From positions 3,596,001-3,660,000 of the forward strand of contig NZ_CP054706.1 of NCBI RefSeq assembly GCF_016495865.1: DNA of 64,000 bases. Reading direction: 5' to 3'. This document shows, piece by piece, positions 8,847 through 17,845 of this stretch. Below the pieces are notes generated by a model. That model was not told the DNA's origin. It did no database searches and was given only the letters and a program-made list of their open reading frames with translations. The position numbers and the translations under genes are program-made. The stretch is from Salicibibacter cibi (lineage in GTDB: Bacteria; Bacillota; Bacilli; Bacillales; Marinococcaceae). Position 1 is the first letter of the stretch. Every line of letters starts with the position of its first letter.

Positions 8847-9127
8847 ACAACTTGCAGCTATCAGCTAAAGCCGGGATGCCGCTTCCATGGCTTCGCTTTC
8901 CGCGGACGAACGGGCAAGCCTCCTCGCGCAAAACCGGCGCTGTGGGGGCTTGACGCGTCCGTTTTTCCGCTGGAATCTCGCCATTGCAGCACCGTCCCTC
9001 CGTACGTTGCCAGAAGTGCAAGGGTTTTTTTGCTTATAGGATGGATTTCCTTGCATCCAGCTTTGACAACACCAACGGAAAAAGCTTATGTGCCAGTCTT
9101 TTTCCGTTAGTCAGCAGTCCCTAATTA
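8830..9127. mobile_element. MITE-like element with 17-bp terminal inverted repeats
   Basis: The left end TAATTAGGGATTGCTGA (8830-8846) and the right end TCAGCAGTCCCTAATTA (9111-9127) are inverted repeats matching at 16 of 17 positions. The 298-base interval has no supported gene. Inside are a GC-rich core with GCTTTCCGCGG and a hairpin AACGGAAAAA/TTTTTCCGTT near the right end. From memory, similar GC-rich stretches recur in Bacillaceae genomes, but I cannot verify that here. It separates two related membrane protein genes. Confidence 0.65.
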
Positions 9128-9166
9128 AGACGCTCACCTAAAGCCATTATAAGGAGATCGACCATC

Positions 9167-9949
9167 ATGAAGAATTTTTCTCAAACCAATCAAGAGCGTC
9201 GCTTCAAAGCATATGTCAGTATTTTAGGCACCACACAATTACATTTACGCAACCCTTACATCGTCGCGTGGTGGGGCGCCGCCCTTCCCGGATTTGGCCA
9301 TCTTCTTTTATCAAAATATCTGAGAGGCTTCACTTTGTTCCTCTGGGAAATTCTTATCAATGTGATGTCTAATCTCAACCTTGCGATGGTTTATTCGTTT
9401 ACGGGTCATTTTGAGTTGGCCAAAGAAGCCCTCGAACCAAGATGGGTGCTGATGTATATTCCGGTGTATATTTTCGGAATCTGGGACAGTTATCGAACGA
9501 CGGTGGATCTAAATAAACAGTATTTGCTGGCTGAGCGGGAAAATGCCCCGATTGCCTCTTTTAATTTGGGTGCGATGGAAATGAATTACTTGGACAAAAG
9601 AAGGCCAATCATGGCGGTTCTTTGGTCGCTCGTAACCCCGGGGTTGGGGCAATTATACATTCATCGTGTGCTTACAGCTATTTTTGTCACCACTTGGTTT
9701 ATTGTTTTCGTTTATTATTCGAAAGTGTTGATCGCCACCCATCTTCTCTTTTTGGGTCAAGTCGGTGAAGCCACACAAGTGTTGGACCCACAATGGCTTC
9801 TTTTCTTGCCGTCTGTCTTTGGCTTCGCGATTTATGACGCTTACGTGAATACGGTGGAAAATAATAAACTGTTTGAAAACGAACAACGTAATTTTTTACA
9901 AGCAAATTATCAAACGTACCGTATAAGACTGTCTGATCGGAAGGTGTAG
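9167..9949 (+). CDS. Membrane protein, tandem duplication of the PGFxQ-type module
   Basis: A 260-residue protein built of two homologous halves. The first half (about 30-115) has WGAALPGFGHLLLSKY, NVMSNLN, FTGHFELAKEALEPRW and FGIWDSYRT. The second (about 146-235) has WSLVTPGLGQLYIHR, FLGQVGEATQVLDPQW and FAIYDAYVNT. Each half has about three membrane segments. It resembles the preceding gene, which has one module. AAGGAGATCGACCATC precedes the ATG. Function unknown; the next two genes are also membrane proteins and closely spaced. Confidence 0.7.
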   Translation: MKNFSQTNQERRFKAYVSILGTTQLHLRNPYIVAWWGAALPGFGHLLLSKYLRGFTLFLWEILINVMSNLNLAMVYSFTGHFELAKEALEPRWVLMYIPVYIFGIWDSYRTTVDLNKQYLLAERENAPIASFNLGAMEMNYLDKRRPIMAVLWSLVTPGLGQLYIHRVLTAIFVTTWFIVFVYYSKVLIATHLLFLGQVGEATQVLDPQWLLFLPSVFGFAIYDAYVNTVENNKLFENEQRNFLQANYQTYRIRLSDRKV

Positions 9950-9957
9950 ATATAAAC

Positions 9958-10431
9958 ATGCAAATCTTTGCCACCTTTGAACATTCCATCTATTTAGAAC
10001 TCGCTTTATCAAGTTTGAACACGATCGGCATCCAAAAAAAGAGTATTCTAGCCGTTCCACTTGAAAATCGCGTCGAGGAGCGCAAATTGTTTGATTCGCT
10101 CCATCGTTCGGACGGAGTGAGTTTGTTTGATAAAGGAGTCGCCCTGGCCGTGGTGTTTTCCGTTATCGGAGCCAGCCTCGGTTTCGAGTGGGAATGGGGA
10201 CCGATCTATTGGGGACTGCTTGGCGCTGCATCTGGATTCTTGTTTGGTTTTATCATCGACCTCCTGATATATAAAGTATTTAGTAAAAGAAAAAGGCTGT
10301 TAAAAGGCAAAAAATCCGAAGTAATTTTAATCGTTGCATGTCATCCGGACAAAGTGGAAAAGGTAGAACAGATACTATGGGATCATCACGCCCTTGGGGT
10401 GGCAAAAACCGAGGATGCATCCGGTCAATAA
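9958..10431 (+). CDS. Hypothetical membrane protein with glycine-rich central helices
   Basis: A 157-residue protein. Residues 1-45 look like a small alpha/beta domain (MQIFATFEHSIYLELAL), residues 58-105 form two hydrophobic segments rich in Gly (GASLGFEW, GAASGFLFGF), and the C-terminal 40 residues (EVILIVACHPDKVEKVEQIL) resemble a ferredoxin-like fold of stress-associated small membrane proteins. I cannot name the family. It starts eight bases after the preceding stop and 15 bases before the next gene, so the three are likely cotranscribed. Confidence 0.65.
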   Translation: MQIFATFEHSIYLELALSSLNTIGIQKKSILAVPLENRVEERKLFDSLHRSDGVSLFDKGVALAVVFSVIGASLGFEWEWGPIYWGLLGAASGFLFGFIIDLLIYKVFSKRKRLLKGKKSEVILIVACHPDKVEKVEQILWDHHALGVAKTEDASGQ

Positions 10432-10446
10432 AGGAGGAAGGACATT

Positions 10447-10917
10447 TTGGAACGATTAGTTTTACGACTATTACTCGTGATTGGTTTGGCATGTTTTCCA
10501 TTTACATTTCAAAAAAATCGCGTAAAAGAATGGGGAATTGTTTTCTTTGCAACAGGGTGGGTGGTCACCTTTTTGGCCCAGATCGTCGTGAAAGGAAAAC
10601 GATTGAATTATCCGATACGTCCTTTACCGAAGTATTTTGACACGAATGTTTTGTACGAGCACCTTATCCTCCCGCTCTTTTGCGTCTGGTTTAACCAATT
10701 CACTTATCACGCCAAATGGTGGAGCATCATTGGACAAGCTGTGCTTTACAGCAGCATTCATACGTTGATCGAATATTTTGTGGATAAAAAGACGGGGCTT
10801 GTAAAGTGGCGTAAATGGAAATGGTACCATAATGTTGCTTCCCTATCGATGGTTTTTATCGGCAGCAGCGGAGTGCTTACATTATTTAAATGCTTGTCCG
10901 CGCGATACGACGATTAG
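10447..10917 (+). CDS. CBO0543-like membrane protein
   Basis: A 156-residue integral membrane protein with about four or five hydrophobic segments. The TTG start follows AAAGGAGGAAGGACATT. Features that recall the CBO0543 family of Bacillaceae are KRLNYPIRPLPKYF, the WFNQFTYHAKWW region, and SIHTLIEYFVDKKTGLV before WRKWKWYHN. The role of the family is unknown. It is the last gene of the 9167-10917 group and converges with the ABC exporter operon. Confidence 0.68.
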   Translation: MERLVLRLLLVIGLACFPFTFQKNRVKEWGIVFFATGWVVTFLAQIVVKGKRLNYPIRPLPKYFDTNVLYEHLILPLFCVWFNQFTYHAKWWSIIGQAVLYSSIHTLIEYFVDKKTGLVKWRKWKWYHNVASLSMVFIGSSGVLTLFKCLSARYDD

Positions 10918-11026
10918 AGAAAATATTGAGGTCAAAAAACGGTTTTGGCCATGATTGCAGATGTGTGTCGTCGAGGAAATGGCGATCCCGGTTGGATAAA
11001 CAATCTTAGCAATAGCATTCCCTTTC

Positions 11027-11803
11027 TTAATGCTGGTCTGCAAAAAGCCACCAATATAATGTACTGAGAAAGCCTAACAAACTTGTAATGCCAATGATGA
11101 TTAAACTGCTCCAATTGATAATGTTTTCTCCCGTTAAACCACTGTAGAGTGCCGGTATCGCCCATGGAAAATAGTCACCGTGCCCTACAGCTGCAACAAT
11201 TTGCGAAAAAATAAGTGTCATAATGACAAAGCCTACCGGAGCTAAATATCCACGACTATAACTTGCAAAGAAAGCAACAGGAGTGCTTAGAATAATCGTT
11301 AACATGGTAACGATTAGTATGACATAAAGACTCGGCACCACGATGGCTGAAGACCATTGTGGAAGACCTACGATCCACCCAATAAAAAAACCGAAAGTTA
11401 CGATATAGGCACTTAATGCTATGTTTGTAATAAATGACGCTAAAAATTTTGATATAACAATCACTGCTCTTGAATAAGGAAGGGTCAGAAGGTCTTTTAC
11501 AGTGTTATCAACGTACTCTCTTCCAAATATCCAACTTGTAACAAAACCAAAAACGAAAATACCGCCTACTGCAATCATCTGGGCATGTAAGTCTAAATAG
11601 GACTGCCAGTTAGCCTCTCCAGCAACTTGCGCTTGAGCCCCGACTAATCCGGTACTTTCCGCAAGTGCTGGATCTTTTAATACGAACATAAAAAAACCAG
11701 CCATTAGCGGGGCAATGCTGAAAGCTGCTGCGATTATCCAAATGACTTTCGACTTGATGATTTTAAGCCCTTCCATATGCAAGGTAACGAGAAAATATTT
11801 CAT
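11027..11803 (-). CDS. ABC transporter permease (ABC-2 type)
   Basis: A 258-residue permease with about six membrane helices and a large extracellular loop around residues 45-70. It contains the WIFGREYVDNTVKDLLTLP motif typical of ABC-2 permeases of bacitracin/lantibiotic exporters. The start overlaps the stop of the ATPase gene by four bases (ATGA), so translation is coupled. The export substrate is unknown; antimicrobial peptide resistance is common for this layout. The region is visibly AT-rich. Confidence 0.85.
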   Translation of the reverse strand: MKYFLVTLHMEGLKIIKSKVIWIIAAAFSIAPLMAGFFMFVLKDPALAESTGLVGAQAQVAGEANWQSYLDLHAQMIAVGGIFVFGFVTSWIFGREYVDNTVKDLLTLPYSRAVIVISKFLASFITNIALSAYIVTFGFFIGWIVGLPQWSSAIVVPSLYVILIVTMLTIILSTPVAFFASYSRGYLAPVGFVIMTLIFSQIVAAVGHGDYFPWAIPALYSGLTGENIINWSSLIIIGITSLLGFLSTLYWWLFADQH

Positions 11804-12726
11804 TGTACTTTTTCCCCTTCCCTTTCGATAATTTTCATAAAATAAGATTCTAAGTTTTCCTCTTTTACAATTAATTTCGTTGGGGCAAACCCTGTGTACA
11901 CAAGCAATCGGGATATCTCATCGGGATCTCGAATGGCTCTTCCATCGGTGGTTTCAATTAATCCATCGTTATTTATTTTTGAGGCGTACCCAGCAGTTGT
12001 TAGTTGCGAAATAGCCGACTTATTATGACGGGTATCAATGACTAGCTGTTGGTTGAGAAGATCACGCAGTTGAATGGATTCAATTTCTTGTATTAATCGC
12101 CCATTATGAATGATGCCAATTTTAGTTGCTATTTTAGCTACTTCACTAAGCAGATGACTGCTCATTAAAATGGTAACGCCTCGATTAAACGCTAAATCTT
12201 GAAGTAACGCTCTAATTTCTACAATTCCTGAAGGGTCCAAGCCATTCATGGGCTCATCTAAAATCAAAATTTCTGGTGAATGGAGAAGAGCCTTTGCAAT
12301 TCCTAATCGTTGAGCATTCCCTAATGAAAGATTCCCAGCCTTTTTTTGGGCGTATCGTGTTAAATTAAGCTGTTCCATGACTTTCGAGACGATATCAGGG
12401 TTTGACATCAATCTGATACGCCGAAAAATTTCTAAGTTTTCTAAGACAGTAAGCTCAGGATAACAATGGGGAGTTTCAACGATGTGTCCGACGCTTCTCC
12501 AAATACGCTGATTAGTGGAAGTTACTTTTTCACCTTTTATATAGCAAGTGCCTTCAGTTGGCTTGATCATGCCAAGTAACATTCTAATCGTTGTCGTTTT
12601 ACCAGATCCATTTAACCCGATAAATCCATATATTTCTCCTTTACCAATACTTAGAGAAACATCTTTGACAGCCTGAAAACCTTTGTATTTCTTTGATATA
12701 CGGTTTGATTTAATGACTGTTCGCAA
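11800..12726 (-). CDS. ABC transporter ATP-binding protein
   Basis: A 308-residue ATPase of the BcrA/NatA type. Walker A is GLNGSGKTTT (about 37-46), the signature LSLGNAQRLGIAKAL near 138, Walker B ILILDEPMNGLDPSG near 155, and the switch His in SSHLLSE near 192. About 100 extra C-terminal residues follow, as usual for this subfamily. The TTG start has its ribosome binding site (GAGGGGGAGTAAA) inside the end of the tetR gene, one base apart. It works with the following permease. Confidence 0.88.
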   Translation of the reverse strand: MRTVIKSNRISKKYKGFQAVKDVSLSIGKGEIYGFIGLNGSGKTTTIRMLLGMIKPTEGTCYIKGEKVTSTNQRIWRSVGHIVETPHCYPELTVLENLEIFRRIRLMSNPDIVSKVMEQLNLTRYAQKKAGNLSLGNAQRLGIAKALLHSPEILILDEPMNGLDPSGIVEIRALLQDLAFNRGVTILMSSHLLSEVAKIATKIGIIHNGRLIQEIESIQLRDLLNQQLVIDTRHNKSAISQLTTAGYASKINNDGLIETTDGRAIRDPDEISRLLVYTGFAPTKLIVKEENLESYFMKIIEREGEKVQ

Positions 12727-12727
12727 T

Positions 12728-13339
12728 TTACTCCCCCTCCTCTTTTATAAGACCATCGACAATCAGATCAATAAACAGTTTAATGGTTTCAGTATAAATT
12801 TCTTCACCAATTTCTTTTTTATGAAGTGTTAGTAAAAATAAAGAACGGCATACACTCGCGATGGTTTCGGGGGCTTCTTCAATAATGAACCCTTCATTCT
12901 TAAATTTTTCAATTAAAGGCAAAAATGAGATAGAATCATTTTTAAAATGTTTGTCAAGTAATTCCGGAGATAATTTGTCTAGCATATTTTCCATGTTACG
13001 TCCAATATATAATTCTCGAATGAATGGGTTCTGCTCGATTGTATTGACCATTTGCTGTAGTATACGTTTGATTGCTTTTTTCGGTTGATTTTCCTTGAAA
13101 ATATCCAAATTAGCAAATTGTTCTTTTATTTTATCTTCTTCCATTTCAAGTATCACAAAATATAATTCTTCCTTCGAATGAAAAAATTTGTAAAATGTCC
13201 CTTGAGCAATCCCAACGTTTTTAGTGATTTCATGAATACTTGTTTTTTGCAATCCAAATTTGCCGAAAAGAATCTTTCCTTGTTCTATAAGGGAGTTCGT
13301 GATGACTTGTTTTTCATCATCATTAAATCCTCGAGCCAA
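12728..13339 (-). CDS. TetR-family transcriptional regulator
   Basis: A 203-residue TetR-type repressor. The N-terminal helix-turn-helix spans about residues 20-60 and reads FGLQKTSIHEITKNVGIAQGTFYKFF (split: GIAQGTFYKFF is the recognition part). The remaining helical domain is the likely ligand-binding part. The TTG start follows AAGGAGGTTTTTAG. It leads an operon with the ABC exporter and probably represses it until a ligand is bound. AT-rich codon use (many AAT, ATT, TTA) differs from neighbours and hints at horizontal acquisition of the three genes. Confidence 0.85.
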   Translation of the reverse strand: MARGFNDDEKQVITNSLIEQGKILFGKFGLQKTSIHEITKNVGIAQGTFYKFFHSKEELYFVILEMEEDKIKEQFANLDIFKENQPKKAIKRILQQMVNTIEQNPFIRELYIGRNMENMLDKLSPELLDKHFKNDSISFLPLIEKFKNEGFIIEEAPETIASVCRSLFLLTLHKKEIGEEIYTETIKLFIDLIVDGLIKEEGE

Positions 13340-13719
13340 CTAAAAACCTCCTTATATGAATGCATGAATAAAAATATTTTTCATTCACAACTATTATAAA
13401 CCATTATGACAAATGTTCAAAGACAATCCCATCATTCAATTTTCACAGAAAATTTTGGCCATATTGGACATGGTGTAACTTCTATTTATAGCTATCGCGC
13501 AGGGAATCCAGAAAAGAACTGATTGTGCGCCACAGTTTTTTGGTGCCTTAGGCGCCCGGTGGCGTCTTTTTTCGATGGGCGCCGTACACATTCCGTATAG
13601 ATTTGTCTTTAAAAGGAACGATAAGATAAACAAATGAGATGCTCATTATTGTAAGTTGTTAACCACGGGCGCCACCCTTCTGCAAGCCCAATCACAGCAT
13701 CTCCAAAGGATGATCAATC
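13340..13719. other. Intergenic region between divergent tetR and gerA
   Basis: The 380 bases hold the tetR promoter area (AT-rich, 13340-13420) and a GC-rich stretch with GGCGCCCGGTGGCGTC followed by six T residues near 13550-13570, which could act as a terminator on the plus strand though no gene precedes it. I see no coding region. The gerA promoter should lie near 13650-13700, but no confident sigma-G motif was found. Confidence 0.4.
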
Positions 13720-15282
13720 GTGTCATTCCTTTTTATGAAAAAAAAATATCAACAACAAACGCAAAGAGTGCTCTCCGGAAATCTGGAGGATGCGATTCGC
13801 TTTATACAGGACGCGTTGGGGCAGAGTGAGGATTTCGTAACGCGCCGTTTTCATGTTTTCGGGAACTTTTCGGCGGTGATGTTCTATTTTTCGGACCTGG
13901 TGGATCATATATCGATCAACACCGATATTCTCAAAGCCTTAATGTATGTGCCGCCCCACTTGACCGGTAAGAGTGTAAAAAAAGAACAGTTGCTGGACGT
14001 ACTTTTAAACGAAACCATCCACCATAGTGAAATGGAATTGGAAAATCAATTATCCACACTGGTGCAGGAAATGCTAAGCGGGAAAACGATTGTTATCATC
14101 GAAGGTCACGATGAAGCACTTCTTATCGAAACAAGTCAACGTGAGAAAAGGGCCATCGACGAACCAAAGACAGAACAAGTCGTTCTGGGACCGCGGGAAG
14201 GGTTCATTGAACAATTGGGAACCAATATATCCTTGTTGCGTTATCGACTGGCATCCCCTGCTTTTCGGGTGAAAACCCTTAAACTCGGACGTCAAAGCCA
14301 ATCAAAAGTAGCGATATGTTATTTGGAAGGAACAACAAAGACGACGCTCGTTGAAGAAGTGGAAAGACGCCTGGACACCATCGATATTAATTTTATTGCC
14401 GATATCGGGTACATTGAACAATTCATTGAGGATAACAAATATTCCCCTTTCCCTCAATTGCAAACGACCGAACGCCCCGATAAAACAGTGGCCAATTTAG
14501 TGGAGGGAAGGGTGGCGATCCTTGTCGATGGATCTCCATTTGCTTTACTGTTGCCGATTGTGTTCAATCAACTGTATCAAACGACAGAGGATTATACGAA
14601 TCGATTATTAATGGGAAACTTCATCCGAATCATAAGAATCATAGCACTTGTATTTGCGTTAGTAACCTCTTCACTCTATGTCGCCTTTATATCTTTTCAT
14701 CCGGAATTACTGCCTACGGATTTTGCCGTTGCGGTTGCAAGCGGAAGAGCCGGAGTCCCATACCCAGCCTTGGTAGAAGTATTACTTATTGAAATTTCCA
14801 TGGAGGTTTTACGGGAAGCGACCATTCGTTTACCGACCCAAGTTGGTGGAGCGTTATCCATCATCGGCGTACTGATCGTCGGCGATGCAGCTGTCCAAGC
14901 CGGACTTGCCAGTCCGATCACCGTGGTTGTCATCGCTTTAGCCACGATTGGATCTTTTGCTACCCCGGCCTATAGCGCTTCATTTGCTCTACGTATTCTA
15001 CGTTTTCCTATCATTCTTCTGGCTGCCATATTCGGACTTTATGGCGTTGTCATCGGAATCCTCACCATCTTTAATCACATGCTCTCATTAAGATCGTTTG
15101 GGGTTCCTTATATGAGCCCGGTTTCGCCGGGAAATGCGCAAGGATGGAAAGATGTTGTGTTTCGCTCACCATTATGGGGGCAATGGAGACGTCCGGACTT
15201 TCTCCGATCACCAAATCAAAGACGCGTAGATAGAAAAGAATCCGAACAAATGTCCAATGAATCAAACAGCACACGTGATTAA
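13720..15282 (+). CDS. Spore germinant receptor subunit A (GerA family)
   Basis: A 520-residue GerA-type protein. The cytosolic N-terminal domain (about 1-240) is followed by a membrane domain of five or six helices (about 285-460), with the family segments LVEGRVAILVDGSPFALLLP and VLREATIRLP. The GTG start follows AAAGGATGATCAATC; the frame is not otherwise usable upstream. First gene of a gerA-gerB-gerC operon encoding one germinant receptor of the spore inner membrane. It is expected to be transcribed in the forespore under sigma G. The germinant cannot be predicted. Confidence 0.92.
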   Translation: MSFLFMKKKYQQQTQRVLSGNLEDAIRFIQDALGQSEDFVTRRFHVFGNFSAVMFYFSDLVDHISINTDILKALMYVPPHLTGKSVKKEQLLDVLLNETIHHSEMELENQLSTLVQEMLSGKTIVIIEGHDEALLIETSQREKRAIDEPKTEQVVLGPREGFIEQLGTNISLLRYRLASPAFRVKTLKLGRQSQSKVAICYLEGTTKTTLVEEVERRLDTIDINFIADIGYIEQFIEDNKYSPFPQLQTTERPDKTVANLVEGRVAILVDGSPFALLLPIVFNQLYQTTEDYTNRLLMGNFIRIIRIIALVFALVTSSLYVAFISFHPELLPTDFAVAVASGRAGVPYPALVEVLLIEISMEVLREATIRLPTQVGGALSIIGVLIVGDAAVQAGLASPITVVVIALATIGSFATPAYSASFALRILRFPIILLAAIFGLYGVVIGILTIFNHMLSLRSFGVPYMSPVSPGNAQGWKDVVFRSPLWGQWRRPDFLRSPNQRRVDRKESEQMSNESNSTRD

Positions 15283-15317
15283 TGGAGCATCGGTGGTTCG
15301 ACGAGAGGATGGAAGTC

Positions 15318-16415
15318 ATGGGATTACCAAGAAATCTAACCGTTTATCAAACAACAGCCATCGTTATTAACGCAGGGCTCGGCGTTGGTCTGCTTCCTCT
15401 CCCGTTAATAGCTGTAAGAGCCGGGGATACAGGGGCCCCATTGGTGACATTTTTGGCCATATTGGTCAGCTTTTTCGGACTTGCGGTTTTAACCATGCTG
15501 GGGATGCGATTTCCGGAGCAGTCGATCATTCACTACAGTGAAAATATTATCGGCAAATGGCCGGGGCGAATCGGCAGTTTGTTGATCATCGTTTTTTTCA
15601 TTACATTAACGAGTCTTGTCGCGCGCGAGTTCGGGGAAGTCGTCATTACGAACATTCTCCCGGAAACGCCATTGGAAATAACGGTTATCGTTATGCTTTT
15701 ACTTGCTGCTATCTTTTCCCGTAACGATATGATGACGTTCGCATATATTCATGTTTTTTATCTCCCGATTCTCTTTGTGCCTAGTATCCTCCTCATCGCC
15801 CTTTCCTTAGAGGACGGGAACTCTCTTTATCTCCAACCATTATGGGGAAATGATGCAAGCGGGATGTTCACAGGGGTGTTAACCATTGCCGCGTTGCTGC
15901 AAAGTTCGTTTATCATCACTATGATTATTCCGTTTATGCGCGCGCCCAAAAAAGCGATGAAGGCAACCGTGTGGTCTAGTGTAGTCGCGGGAGGAATGTA
16001 TGTCTTTATCGTCATCAATACGTTGGTATTGTTTGGGCCTGAAGAAATCAAGAATTTACTTTGGCCGACATTAGAATTGGCAAGGACGGCAACGATTCCC
16101 GGGGAGTTTCTGGAGCGGCTTGATATATTTTTTTTAGTCGTGTTTGTCACGGCGGTTTTTACAACGATGTATACCACATACATGTTTATCGTCTACGCCA
16201 CAAAACAACTTTTCCGGCTCCGTGATCATAAAATGTTTTCTTTTTTTATGCTCCCCTTCGTCTTCGTGATTGCCATGCTTCCGCAAAACTCGATTCAGAT
16301 GTATGAAATCATTCAAAGGATTGGGATAGCGGGACTTGTATTGACCCTCATCTATCCCATCCTTTTATATGTGATCGCACGATTGCGAAAGAAACAAGGG
16401 AGGAGATCCCAATGA
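15318..16415 (+). CDS. Spore germinant receptor subunit B (GerB family permease)
   Basis: A 365-residue polytopic protein of the amino acid permease-like GerB family, about ten membrane helices, starting MGLPRNLTVYQTTAIVI. A frame-compatible ATG at 15282 overlaps the gerA stop (TAATG) but has no ribosome binding site, while GAGG lies at proper distance before 15318. The family's N-terminal helix begins near here, which also supports the later start. It forms the germinant-binding subunit together with the A and C subunits. Confidence 0.9.
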   Translation: MGLPRNLTVYQTTAIVINAGLGVGLLPLPLIAVRAGDTGAPLVTFLAILVSFFGLAVLTMLGMRFPEQSIIHYSENIIGKWPGRIGSLLIIVFFITLTSLVAREFGEVVITNILPETPLEITVIVMLLLAAIFSRNDMMTFAYIHVFYLPILFVPSILLIALSLEDGNSLYLQPLWGNDASGMFTGVLTIAALLQSSFIITMIIPFMRAPKKAMKATVWSSVVAGGMYVFIVINTLVLFGPEEIKNLLWPTLELARTATIPGEFLERLDIFFLVVFVTAVFTTMYTTYMFIVYATKQLFRLRDHKMFSFFMLPFVFVIAMLPQNSIQMYEIIQRIGIAGLVLTLIYPILLYVIARLRKKQGRRSQ

Positions 16416-17611
16416 AACGGATCGGTGCCCGATGTCTCCTATTTTTACTTATTCCGTTACTCACCGGCTGTTGGGACAGTGAAGACATTGAAAATCGGGC
16501 AAACGTGCTCGCAATTGCTATTGACGAGGCAAACCCCGGCACAGAAGAAGAGGAAGACAACATTAGCCATATCGTGGAAACACCGCAAACAGAAATGATT
16601 TGCGTGACGGTGCAAATTGCCATACCAGGAGAAGTTCCATTAGGGCCGCCAATGGGAGACGAAGGTGAATCAGATCCGGTATGGGTATTGAGTGTTACCG
16701 GATATTCACTGGAGGAAGCCATCAGCAATTTGCAACAAGAAGTTGCCGAACAGTTATTTTTAGGGCAATTACGAGTGATTGTCATCAATGAAAATGTGGC
16801 CAAAAAAGGGGTGGATCAATTTAACGAATCTTTGCGGCGCGATCCGCAAATAAGGAGAAATGTCTGGATGGTTATCTCCGAGGAGAAAGCCGCGCAATAT
16901 ATGGATATCGCACCGGAATTGGAGCAAGTGCCAACATTATATCTCGCAAATATGGTTGATAATGCCGTTGGGTTAGGGAAGTTCCCCGAAGATTACCTCG
17001 GTTTATTTTGGCGAATGGTCTCAAGCCAAGGTCAAGACGGATTCCTTCCCTATCTCAAGATTAAATCGAGTGAAAACATCCAAATCAACGGCCTCGCCTA
17101 TTTTAAAGGTGATCAAATGATTGGGAAAACAGAACCACTCGAAATTGGGACCTTCATGGGAATTATTGGATTTTCGCAAGGGGGATATTCTATTTTTGTG
17201 CCTGTTCCCGAAACGGATACACGAGTATTAACAGAAGCGATTAAACGGCAAACAAAAATGGATACCACCATAAAAGATGGGGAACCTCACGTTAACGTGA
17301 AGATTCGTTATGAATTCGTGATCACTGAAAAAACGAACGAAGATGCCAACTTAAGTGATCCGCAAGTGATTGAGAGCATAGAAAAAAAAGGAAAAGAGTT
17401 AACGGCTGATGGAGCTAAACGATTCATTGCGAAAATGCAAGAAGAACAGTCAGATATATTCGGATTCGGAGAATACATTCGTGCCAAGCATCCCCGCTAT
17501 TGGAATGAGGAAATTGGCACAAAAGAGAACTGGCAAGAAACATTTCAGCATCTCGATGTTGATGTTGACGTTATGTACAATATCCGGCGCGTGGATACAC
17601 AAGCAAATTGA
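16412..17611 (+). CDS. Spore germinant receptor lipoprotein subunit C (GerC family)
   Basis: A 399-residue lipoprotein. The signal peptide MKRIGARCLLFLLIP ends in the lipobox LTGC, and CWDSEDIENR is the characteristic start of mature GerC proteins. The start overlaps the gerB stop by four bases (ATGA). The protein stays on the outer face of the spore inner membrane and completes the receptor. There is an insertion of acidic residues near position 45 (EEEEDN), in keeping with other exported proteins in this window. Confidence 0.9.
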   Translation: MKRIGARCLLFLLIPLLTGCWDSEDIENRANVLAIAIDEANPGTEEEEDNISHIVETPQTEMICVTVQIAIPGEVPLGPPMGDEGESDPVWVLSVTGYSLEEAISNLQQEVAEQLFLGQLRVIVINENVAKKGVDQFNESLRRDPQIRRNVWMVISEEKAAQYMDIAPELEQVPTLYLANMVDNAVGLGKFPEDYLGLFWRMVSSQGQDGFLPYLKIKSSENIQINGLAYFKGDQMIGKTEPLEIGTFMGIIGFSQGGYSIFVPVPETDTRVLTEAIKRQTKMDTTIKDGEPHVNVKIRYEFVITEKTNEDANLSDPQVIESIEKKGKELTADGAKRFIAKMQEEQSDIFGFGEYIRAKHPRYWNEEIGTKENWQETFQHLDVDVDVMYNIRRVDTQAN

Positions 17612-17622
17612 GGAGGCACGTA

Positions 17623-17823
17623 ATGGAGATTGGATATACAAATTATATGGTGACGTTATTAGTGGTGACCGGGATTCTCATCTTGTATTTTGATGTCAAG
17701 GCTTACGACCGAGAGAAGAAAAAAAAGGAAAGAAAGACAGCCATCATCATTGGCAGGATTAATCTTTACAGTGGAATTTCCTTATTAATTTTAAATTGGA
17801 TGATTGATCAATGGTTTTGGTGA
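17623..17823 (+). CDS. Small membrane protein of the germination operon
   Basis: A 66-residue protein with two membrane segments around a basic loop (DREKKKKERK). It resembles CLC_0170-type small proteins that accompany germinant receptor operons in clostridia and bacilli. The ATG at 17623 follows GAGGAGGCACGTA; the frame extends five codons further upstream into the gerC end. It starts 11 bases after gerC and is probably a fourth receptor-associated subunit (D-like). Confidence 0.72.
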   Translation: MEIGYTNYMVTLLVVTGILILYFDVKAYDREKKKKERKTAIIIGRINLYSGISLLILNWMIDQWFW

Positions 17824-17845
17824 AAGGAAAAGAGGGGGATATCCG

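Noticed and set aside
8833..9056. Two short minus-strand frames inside the MITE-like element.
   Set aside because: No start signals or domains; they result from the GC-rich repeat sequence.
13436..13633. 65-codon minus-strand frame upstream of the gerA-type gene.
   Set aside because: No ribosome binding site, no similarity recognised, and a GC-rich palindromic stretch in its middle.
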